From Hydrogenophaga sp. (lineage in GTDB: Bacteria > Pseudomonadota > Gammaproteobacteria > Burkholderiales > Burkholderiaceae_C): 8,048 nucleotides of DNA. Under the pieces are notes generated by a model. That model saw nothing but the letters and a program-made list of their open reading frames with translations, searched no databases and was not told where the DNA came from. A program made the position numbers and the translations under genes. Positions 1 to 7,238 of the stretch are shown in pieces (the first letter of the stretch is position 1; each line of letters begins with the position of its first letter). Location of the stretch: contig JAUXXN010000275.1 of assembly GCA_030684755.1 (NCBI GenBank), positions 1 to 8,048 on the forward strand. Direction: 5' to 3'.

Positions 1-1354
<1,354 letters not shown>

Positions 1355-1373
1355 TTCAATCTCCACAACACAC

Positions 1374-1412
1374 AAAAAAAAGCCACCCGACCGGTGCGCC
1401 GGAGGGGTGGCT
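1374..1412 (-). terminator. Intrinsic terminator between binding-protein and Rieske genes
   Basis: Read on the minus strand: arm AGCCACCC (1412-1405), a 2-nt mismatch, CCGG, a 4-nt loop CGCA, CCGG, a 2-nt mismatch, then arm GGGTGGCT (1388-1381), running directly into a T-run of eight (1381-1374). This is a classic rho-independent shape, placed 48 nt after the stop of the binding-protein gene. It ends only 19 nt before the Rieske start codon, so it separates the transporter block from the Rieske/deaminase pair or allows only partial read-through. Confidence 0.8.
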
Positions 1413-1417
1413 GTGCA

Positions 1418-1436
1418 GGGTGCGTTCGCGGCACCC
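1418..1436 (-). other. Second small hairpin upstream of the terminator
   Basis: Inverted repeat GGGTGC (1436-1431, minus sense) and GCACCC (1423-1418) with a 7-nt loop, just 5 nt before the terminator stem. It has no T-run of its own. Its 5' arm (GGGTG) is also complementary to CACCC in the 5' arm of the terminator stem, and adjacent GGCTG could pair with CAGCC of the terminator. Alternative folding is therefore possible, though it may simply be an mRNA 3'-end stabilising structure. Confidence 0.45.
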
Positions 1437-1459
1437 AGCCCTGAGAGTCCAAAAAATCT

Positions 1460-2605
1460 TTACTTTCCGGATGGCACGCGGCCTTCTACGCCTTTGACGA
1501 AGAAGTTCACACCATCGCGCCAAGCTTGATCGCCTACAGCACCGGCGGCCAGCACCTCTTTGCCGGTGTTGTCCAAGATCGGGCCGGTGAACACTTCAAA
1601 GGTACCTGCCTTCAAACCAGCCTTGATCTCGTCTACCTTGGCCACAGTTTCAGCGGGTACTTTGTCAGAAATCTTGATCAGATCGTTCAAACCTTCTTTA
1701 ACGCCCCAAACCGTGCGCTTGGTAGCCCAGCTGCCGTTTTTCAGCTCTTCGATGGCCTGGATGTAGTAAGGCGTCCAGTTGACCACCGCGGAAGCCAAGT
1801 GGGCGTTGGGCGCGAAGGCGCTCATGTCGCTGTCCCAACCAAAGGCGAACTTGCCATTGCGCTCGGCGGTTTGCAGCACGGCGGTGGAGTCGGTGTTTTG
1901 CAGCAACACGTCGGCGCCTTGGTTGATCAAGCTCTGGGCGGCTTCGCTTTCTTTCGGTGGATCGAACCAGGTGTTGACCCACACCACCTTCATGCTGATT
2001 TTCGGGTTGACGCTTTGGGCACCCAACATGAAGGCATTGATGTTGCGCAGCACTTCTGGAATGGGGAAAGAACCAACGAAGCCCAACGTATTGGTCTTGG
2101 TCATGCTGGCCGCCACGATACCGGCCATGTAGGTGTCTTGGTAAAAGCTGGCATCGTAGATGCGCATGTTGTCGGCGGTTTTGTAACCGGTGGCGTGCTC
2201 AAACTTCACGTTGGGGAAGTCTGCCGCCACTTTGAGCATGGGCTCCATGTAGCCAAACGAGGTGGCAAAAATGATTTGGTTACCTTGCTGGGCCAGATCG
2301 CGGATGACGCGTTCGGCGTCGGCACCTTCGGGCACCGCTTCAACAAACGTGGTTTGCAGCGCTGTACCGAAATGCGCTTCTGCGCCCTTGCGGCCCAGGT
2401 CGTGGGCAAAAGACCAGCCTGCATCACCCACCGGGCCGACGTAAATCCAGGCAGCCTTGACAGGCTCAACCTTGACTTCGACAGGCGCTGGTGCGGGTGC
2501 AGGTGCGGCCGCTTCTTCTTTCTTGCCACAGCCCACAAGGGCGGCACCAGCGACAGCGGTCAGCGCAGCCAGTTTGATGAGTGAACGTTTGCTCAGGTCG
2601 GTCAT
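1460..2605 (-). CDS. BMP-family ABC transporter substrate-binding lipoprotein (purine-type)
   Basis: 381 residues. The N-terminus is a lipoprotein signal: basic segment with KR (6-7), a hydrophobic stretch (9-25) and lipobox L23-V24-G25-C26. An Ala-Pro linker (residues 32-41) follows, then the mature periplasmic domain of the basic membrane protein (BMP/Med/PnrA) family. Family-like segments are the first beta-strand AWIYVGPVGDAGWSF (52-66), GFVGSFPIPEV (175-185) and GWDSDM (256-261), the last corresponding to the GxDSD ligand-pocket motif. Family members bind nucleosides or other purine compounds and deliver them to a dedicated ABC importer. GAGG at 2611-2614 lies 5 nt before the ATG and fixes the start. 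It is the last of the transporter genes, 56 nt after permease 2, and is followed by a terminator. A purine ligand is inferred from the neighbours (xdhA, adenine deaminase); the exact ligand is not readable. Confidence 0.92.
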   Translation of the reverse strand: MTDLSKRSLIKLAALTAVAGAALVGCGKKEEAAAPAPAPAPVEVKVEPVKAAWIYVGPVGDAGWSFAHDLGRKGAEAHFGTALQTTFVEAVPEGADAERVIRDLAQQGNQIIFATSFGYMEPMLKVAADFPNVKFEHATGYKTADNMRIYDASFYQDTYMAGIVAASMTKTNTLGFVGSFPIPEVLRNINAFMLGAQSVNPKISMKVVWVNTWFDPPKESEAAQSLINQGADVLLQNTDSTAVLQTAERNGKFAFGWDSDMSAFAPNAHLASAVVNWTPYYIQAIEELKNGSWATKRTVWGVKEGLNDLIKISDKVPAETVAKVDEIKAGLKAGTFEVFTGPILDNTGKEVLAAGAVGDQAWRDGVNFFVKGVEGRVPSGK

Positions 2606-2661
2606 GAAAACCTCGGTGATTTGGGTTGGTTAACGAGAGGGATTGAAAAAACAACTACGGA

Positions 2662-3582
2662 TTATGAACCCGGGTAAAAAGGTTTTCCGATGGAGGTAGG
2701 CATGTTCACCCGGATCCAGACAGGATTGCGCGAAATGAGAACCAGCACCACGATGGTGGCCAAGTAGGGCATCATGCTGAGCAACTGACTGGGCAACTGA
2801 ACACCCATGCCCTGCAAGTGGAATTGCAGCATGGTCACGCCCCCAAACAAATACGCTCCAAGCAAAACCCGTGCCGGACGCCAGGTGGCAAATGTGGTGA
2901 GCGCCAACGCAATCCATCCTTTGCCGGCAATCATGCCCTCGACCCACAAAGGCGTGTACACGGTGGACACATAAGCGCCCGCCAAACCGCACAACGCGCC
3001 ACCGGCCACCACCGCCATCAAGCGGATGCGGCGCACCGGATAACCCAGGGCGTGCGCCGATTCGGGGCTTTCACCAACGCTCCGCAGCACCAACCCGGCG
3101 CGCGTGCGGTACAAAAACCAAATCAGACCCAAGGTGATGAGCACCGTGCCATACACCAATGGATGGTGTCGAAACAGCGCCGAGCCCAGAAACGGGATGT
3201 CCGACAGGACCGGAATGGCATAAGACGCCTGCTCAGGCAGTTTCTCTTTCACGTAGCTGCTGCCCGCAAACGCGGAGAACCCGGCGCCAAACAGCGACAG
3301 CGCCAGGCCAGTGGCGTATTGGTTGGTGTTGAGCCAAATCACCAACACCCCAAAAATGGCCGCCAACACAGCGCCCGCCGCCATGCCCGCCACAAAGCCC
3401 AGCCCGGTGCTGCCGGTGTGCACCACGGCGGCAAAACCGGCCAGGGCCGAACACAACATCATGCCCTCGGCGCCGAGGTTGACGATGCCCGCTTTCTCAT
3501 TCAGCAACAGGCCCAGCGAAGCAATGGCCAACACAGTGCCCGCGTTCAGCGAGGCGGCAATCAAAAGTGCAATGGGTTCCAT
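2662..3582 (-). CDS. ABC transporter permease 2 (BPD_transp_2 family, partner of BMP protein)
   Basis: 306 residues, very hydrophobic, with roughly eight or more membrane segments. The motif N35-L-G-A-E-G40 after the first membrane segment is typical of the smaller permease of BMP-type nucleoside/purine importers (NupQ/YufQ-like). The frame is open to an ATG at 3651, but that start would overlap the upstream permease by 56 nt and add a non-hydrophobic tail. The ATG at 3582, giving MEPIALLIAASLNAG, matches the family's usual start and lies 13 nt after the preceding stop. Its ribosome site is weak (GCGAG), consistent with translational coupling. It forms a heterodimeric channel with permease 1 in the inner membrane. 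The stop is TAA. Confidence 0.9.
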   Translation of the reverse strand: MEPIALLIAASLNAGTVLAIASLGLLLNEKAGIVNLGAEGMMLCSALAGFAAVVHTGSTGLGFVAGMAAGAVLAAIFGVLVIWLNTNQYATGLALSLFGAGFSAFAGSSYVKEKLPEQASYAIPVLSDIPFLGSALFRHHPLVYGTVLITLGLIWFLYRTRAGLVLRSVGESPESAHALGYPVRRIRLMAVVAGGALCGLAGAYVSTVYTPLWVEGMIAGKGWIALALTTFATWRPARVLLGAYLFGGVTMLQFHLQGMGVQLPSQLLSMMPYLATIVVLVLISRNPVWIRVNMPTSIGKPFYPGS

Positions 3583-3595
3583 GGCGTTGACTCGC

Positions 3596-4651
3596 TTATT
3601 TTTTCCACACCAAACGGTAGGCAATGAGGGTGTCGCAGGCCAAGAGCGCAAACAACAGCAGCCCCTGGAACACGCCGGTGAGCGATTTGGGCAGGCCCAT
3701 GCGCGACTGCGCCAGCTCGCCGCCGATGTAGAACATGCTCATCAAAAGGGCTGAAAACACAATGCCCACCGGATGCAAACGCCCCACAAACGCCACGATG
3801 ATGGCCGCAAAGCCGTAGCCCACCGGAATGTGCGGCGTGAGCTGCCCCACCGGCCCCGCCACCTCCAGCGCCCCGGCCAGACCAGCGGCACCGCCCGAGG
3901 TGAGCAAGGCCACCCAAAGCGCTTTGCGCGATGAAAAACCCGCATAACGTGCCGCAGCCGGGGCCAAACCGCCCACCTGTTGCGCGTAACCCGCATAGGT
4001 GCGGAACAAGAAAATCCACACCGCCACCACCCCGGCCATGGCCAGCAGCAAACCGATATTGACGCGCGAACCCTGCATCAGGCGCGGCATTTGCGCCGCC
4101 GACTCGAACGTTTTGGACTGCGGAAAGTTAAAACCCATCGGGTCTTTCCAAGGGCCGTAAACCAGGTAGTTCAGCACCTGAATGGCCACATACACCAGCA
4201 TCAAACTGACCAAAATTTCGTTGGCGTTGAAGCGGTCGCGCAGCAAGGCGGTGATGCCCGCCCAGAACATGCCTCCCAGCACGCCAGCGAGCAAGATGGC
4301 CACAACGATCCACGGCCCGGTGCCCTTGTCAGCGCTGAGCGCCACCCCCGCCGCAAACACCGCGCCCATGACAAACTGCCCCTCGGCGCCAATGTTCCAC
4401 ACATTGGAGCGAAAACACACCGCCAAGCCCAGCGCAATGATGAGCAAAGGCGTGGCCTTGACCAACAGCTCGGAGATGGCGTAGACGTTGCGCACCGGCT
4501 CCCAGAAAAACACCTGCAAACCGCGCACCGGGTCTTTGCCCAGCAACACGAACAGCATCACACCCACCACCACGGTGATGGCCAAGGCCAGCAGCGGTGA
4601 AGCGTAAGCCCAGCGCGCCGAGGGTTGGGGTCGGACTTCAAGCCGCAGCAT
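3596..4651 (-). CDS. ABC transporter permease 1 (BPD_transp_2 family, partner of BMP protein)
   Basis: 351 residues with a short cytoplasmic N-terminus, a first membrane helix near residues 18-37 and many further hydrophobic helices. F80-R-S-N-V-W-N-I-G-A-E-G-Q92 is the signature of the larger permease of BMP/nucleoside importers (NupP/YufP-like). The ATG at 4651 is chosen over the open upstream ATG at 4741 because AAGGAGA at 4658-4664 lies 6 nt before it, and because the longer form would overlap the ATPase gene by over 100 nt. The chosen start overlaps the end of the ATPase gene by 14 nt, indicating translational coupling within one operon. Substrate specificity comes mainly from the binding protein and cannot be read from this sequence. 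Confidence 0.92.
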   Translation of the reverse strand: MLRLEVRPQPSARWAYASPLLALAITVVVGVMLFVLLGKDPVRGLQVFFWEPVRNVYAISELLVKATPLLIIALGLAVCFRSNVWNIGAEGQFVMGAVFAAGVALSADKGTGPWIVVAILLAGVLGGMFWAGITALLRDRFNANEILVSLMLVYVAIQVLNYLVYGPWKDPMGFNFPQSKTFESAAQMPRLMQGSRVNIGLLLAMAGVVAVWIFLFRTYAGYAQQVGGLAPAAARYAGFSSRKALWVALLTSGGAAGLAGALEVAGPVGQLTPHIPVGYGFAAIIVAFVGRLHPVGIVFSALLMSMFYIGGELAQSRMGLPKSLTGVFQGLLLFALLACDTLIAYRLVWKK

Positions 4652-6182
4652 GGGCGCTCTCCTTGGGTTGGTTGGTGGTTGCGGTTTCGTCCCAAAGCCC
4701 CGACATCCATTCGCCAATGCGCTCAATGGTGGCGTCAGCACGGTTCAAGCTCGGCGAAAGCCTGCCTTTGGCAATCACATGCAGGCGGTCGCTGATGTCA
4801 AACAACTCGTCCAGCTCTTCGCTGACCACCAGCACCGCGCAACCGGCATCGCGCAGGGCCAGAATTTCACCCCGAATTTGTGCAGCTGCGCCCACGTCCA
4901 CGCCCCAAGTGGGCTGGCTCACGATGAGCAGCTTGGGCTTGGCCTCAATCTCGCGCCCCACGATGAATTTTTGCAAATTGCCGCCCGAGAGCGACTTGGC
5001 CGCCGCGTCCGGCCCGTTGGCCTTCACGTTGTAACGCGCAATGATGTCAGCCGCCTGCTGCTTCAGCGCACCTAGGCGAATCCAACCGCCCGCACCCAGC
5101 GCATCGCGACGCGACAGCAGCAGGTTGTGCGCCAGCGACAGCGTGGGCACGGCGCCCCTGCCCAGGCGCTCTTCGGGTACGAAATGCAGGCCCAGCGCAC
5201 GGCGCTTGCCCGGGCCAAAACGCGAAGCATCGACCCCGCCCACCCGAACGCTGCCCACCGGCGCCCGCCTGGTTTCGCCGGACAGGCAATACAGCAGCTC
5301 GCTCTGGCCGTTGCCCGACACACCGGCAATGCCGACCACCTCGCCGCTGCGTACGCTGAGCGCGATGTCGGCCAAGTGGGTACCAAACGGGTCTTCGCTG
5401 GCCAGCGAGAGGCCAGATACCTGCAGCACCTCGGCACCGGCGTTGAGTGCACGCACCTGCAAAGCAGGCGGCTCGGCACCAATCATCAGGCGGCTCAGCG
5501 AAGCATTGCTTTCTTGGCGCGGGTCGCACACGCCTGTGACCTGCCCGCCACGTAACACGGTGCAGGCGTTGCAAAGTGCCCGAATTTCGTGCAACTTGTG
5601 GCTGATATACAAGATGCTACAACCCTCAGAAGCCAGTTTTTTCAGCACCACAAACAACTTTTCAACCGCCTGCGGCGTCAACACCGAGGTGGGTTCGTCC
5701 AAGATGAGCAGTTGCGGGTTGGTCAACAAAGCGCGAATAATTTCCACCCGCTGCATTTCACCCACGCTGAGCGTGTGCACCGGACGCGCGGGGTCGATGT
5801 CCAGGCCGTATTCGGCTGCTTTGGCCGTGATGCTCGCACTGACCTCGGACAACGTGAGCGACTTGTCCAGCCCCAGCCACACGTTTTCAGCCACGGTCAG
5901 CGTGTCGAACAAGCTGAAGTGCTGGAACACCATGCTGATGCCCAGCGCCCGCGCTTCTTGCGGGTTGCGCACATGCACCGGTCGGCCATTGAACATGACC
6001 GCACCTTCGTCGGGCTTCACCGATCCGTAGATGATTTTCATGAGCGTGGACTTGCCGGCGCCGTTTTCGCCCAGCACAGCGTGCACCTCGCCCGGCGCCA
6101 CGGTGAGCGAGACGCCCTGGTTGGCTACCACGCCGGGGTAGCGTTTGGTGATGCCGGTGAGTTGCAATCGGGCAGTGGTCAT
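4638..6182 (-). CDS. ABC transporter ATP-binding protein, two ABC domains (BMP-type purine/nucleoside importer)
   Basis: 514 residues with two fused nucleotide-binding domains, as in the RbsA/MglA/NupO-YufO group. Domain 1 is complete: Walker A GENGAGKST (38-46), Q-loop region Q87, signature LSVGEMQR (138-145), Walker B ending D162-E163, H-loop H195. Domain 2 is degenerate: the P-loop reads GVSGNGQSE (287-295), with Q293 where the Walker A lysine should be; the signature LSGGNLQK (398-405) is kept; and Walker B ends S422-Q423 instead of Asp-Glu. An asymmetric pair with one hydrolytic site is normal for this family, so this is not evidence of a broken gene. It powers import through permeases 1 and 2. 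The start ATG lies 20 nt after the lysR stop, with only a weak GAGAA-like ribosome site, suggesting co-transcription with lysR. The 3' end overlaps permease 1. Confidence 0.93.
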   Translation of the reverse strand: MTTARLQLTGITKRYPGVVANQGVSLTVAPGEVHAVLGENGAGKSTLMKIIYGSVKPDEGAVMFNGRPVHVRNPQEARALGISMVFQHFSLFDTLTVAENVWLGLDKSLTLSEVSASITAKAAEYGLDIDPARPVHTLSVGEMQRVEIIRALLTNPQLLILDEPTSVLTPQAVEKLFVVLKKLASEGCSILYISHKLHEIRALCNACTVLRGGQVTGVCDPRQESNASLSRLMIGAEPPALQVRALNAGAEVLQVSGLSLASEDPFGTHLADIALSVRSGEVVGIAGVSGNGQSELLYCLSGETRRAPVGSVRVGGVDASRFGPGKRRALGLHFVPEERLGRGAVPTLSLAHNLLLSRRDALGAGGWIRLGALKQQAADIIARYNVKANGPDAAAKSLSGGNLQKFIVGREIEAKPKLLIVSQPTWGVDVGAAAQIRGEILALRDAGCAVLVVSEELDELFDISDRLHVIAKGRLSPSLNRADATIERIGEWMSGLWDETATTNQPKESAHAAA

Positions 6183-6202
6183 GGATGTTCTCAGCTGGTT
6201 GA

Positions 6203-7156
6203 TCAGGCGACAGCCGCTTCTGGCTCGGGACGGCGCAGCGAAGCCGCCACACTTTTGATTTGCTCACGCAGCCAGCGCGCGGCGTTGGACGCGTGGGTGC
6301 GTTCGTGCCAGAGTTGGTAGTACATCATGCGAGGAAACGGCACGGGGCACGGCAACACCTGCACCGGCAACACGCTGGTGAAGCGCTCGCAATATTGCCG
6401 CCCCGTGGTCAGCACCAGCAAACTGCCCGCCACCATGGCCGGAATCAACCCGAAATGCGGGCAGCGCACGGTGATGTGGCGCGTCAGACCCTGTGCGCTC
6501 AGGTGGTCATCAATCACGCCGCGCGCGCCGGGGTGCGTGGGCGTGGGCGCAATATGCTCGGCCGACAGCCAGGCTTCGACGTCCCAGCCCCGGCGCACCG
6601 CCGGATGCTGGTTGGACACCAGACTCACCACCTCGTCGCCAAACAGCCGACCCAGGTGCAGGTCGTCCGGTGGCTTGGGCCAGTTGCCAATCACCACATC
6701 GACCGTGCCTTGGGCGAGTTGGTGCCGGTAGTCCGCGTCGGCCGACAGGGGGTGGATGTCGATCGGGCACGTAGGCGCCAGACTTTTGATCTGCGCCACC
6801 AACTGGGGCAGAAACAGCGGGTCCAGGTAATCGCTGGCGGCCAGACTGAAACTGTGCTCGGCGGTGGTGGGGTCAAAGCTGCGCGCATCAGAGAACAGCA
6901 CGGCCGCGCTGCGCAAGATATCGGCGGCTGGTTCGATCATGCGCAGGCCCGCCACCGTGGGCACCATACCGGCGCCCGAACGCACCAAAAGCGGGTCACC
7001 GGCGAGTTCGCGCAGCCGCTTGAGCGCCGCACTCACCGCCGGCTGGTACATGCCCAGACGCAGCGCCGCGCGCGACACACTGCGCTCGGTGAGCACGGTG
7101 TGGAGCACGCGGATCAGGTGCAGATCAATCTTGTCGAACATGGACACGTATTTCAT
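6203..7156 (-). CDS. LysR-type transcriptional regulator, likely controlling purine uptake and oxidation
   Basis: 317 residues from the chosen ATG. The N-terminal winged helix-turn-helix spans about residues 10-68, with the HTH around 26-46 (S26-V-S-R-A-A-L-R-L-G...Q38-P-A-V-S-A-A-L-K). It is followed by a LysR substrate-binding domain (about 95-300) typical of effector-responsive regulators. Start choice is uncertain: the frame is open to 7258, but that extension overlaps xdhA and crosses the likely promoter. ATG 7156 has AAGGG almost touching it, while ATG 7141 and GTG 7147 are alternatives with a longer spacing. It diverges from xdhA, the standard layout for a LysR regulator and its target, and is also only 20 nt upstream of the ABC ATPase on the same strand. 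The co-inducer could be a purine intermediate such as xanthine or hypoxanthine; that is inference from context only. Confidence 0.92.
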   Translation of the reverse strand: MKYVSMFDKIDLHLIRVLHTVLTERSVSRAALRLGMYQPAVSAALKRLRELAGDPLLVRSGAGMVPTVAGLRMIEPAADILRSAAVLFSDARSFDPTTAEHSFSLAASDYLDPLFLPQLVAQIKSLAPTCPIDIHPLSADADYRHQLAQGTVDVVIGNWPKPPDDLHLGRLFGDEVVSLVSNQHPAVRRGWDVEAWLSAEHIAPTPTHPGARGVIDDHLSAQGLTRHITVRCPHFGLIPAMVAGSLLVLTTGRQYCERFTSVLPVQVLPCPVPFPRMMYYQLWHERTHASNAARWLREQIKSVAASLRRPEPEAAVA

Positions 7157-7175
7157 ACCCTTGTCATAGGCTCGT

Positions 7176-7195
7176 GAATGGTGTTTTGGGCATTC
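7176..7195. promoter_or_regulatory. Candidate LysR operator, inverted repeat 1
   Basis: Perfect inverted repeat GAATG-N10-CATTC in the lysR-xdhA intergenic region, covering the expected transcription start of lysR. Its centre is 23 bp from the centre of the second repeat, about two helical turns. The spacer length is the same in both, as expected for paired LysR-type binding sites. Confidence 0.45.
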
Positions 7196-7197
7196 GG

Positions 7198-7219
7198 AAC
7201 ATACGCTTGAGCATATGTT
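7198..7219. promoter_or_regulatory. Candidate LysR operator, inverted repeat 2
   Basis: AACATA-N10-TATGTT; over the full 22 bp the two 11-nt halves match at 9 positions. It lies on top of the -10 and spacer of the proposed lysR promoter, a position suited to autorepression. By symmetry it also provides a TATGTT -10-like hexamer for xdhA at 7214-7219 without a good -35, as expected for an activator-dependent promoter. Confidence 0.5.
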
Positions 7220-7226
7220 GTGCCAA
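7198..7226 (-). promoter_or_regulatory. Sigma70-like promoter of lysR (and possibly the transporter operon)
   Basis: On the minus strand, -35 TTGGCA (7226-7221) and -10 TATGTT (7203-7198) are separated by exactly 17 nt. The -35 matches the consensus at five of six positions and the -10 at four of six. The predicted transcript start near 7191 leaves about 35 nt before the lysR ATG. Because no other promoter is evident in the short downstream gaps, this may also serve the ABC genes. Confidence 0.5.
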
Positions 7227-7238
7227 GAGTGTGGCGCT

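Noticed and set aside
1526..2584. Long plus-strand open frame (352 codons) opposite the binding-protein gene
   Set aside because: It mirrors the codon structure of the BMP gene, shows no recognisable motif or good ribosome site, and lies wholly within the antisense of a well-supported gene.
2606..2661. Promoter for the binding-protein gene in the 56-nt gap
   Set aside because: A TTGTTT and a GTTAAC hexamer occur on the minus strand but with only about 14 nt between them, so the spacing is poor and I do not annotate it.
3583..3651. N-terminal extension of permease 2
   Set aside because: It overlaps the end of permease 1 and has no membrane character; ATG 3582 matches the family start.
5041..6030. 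Plus-strand open frame (329 codons) opposite the ABC ATPase
   Set aside because: Ser/Arg/Pro-rich low-complexity translation, antisense to an ATPase with all expected motifs.
6260..7177. Plus-strand open frame (305 codons) opposite lysR
   Set aside because: His/Arg/Gln-rich translation typical of antisense frames in GC-rich DNA, with no domain and no promoter context.
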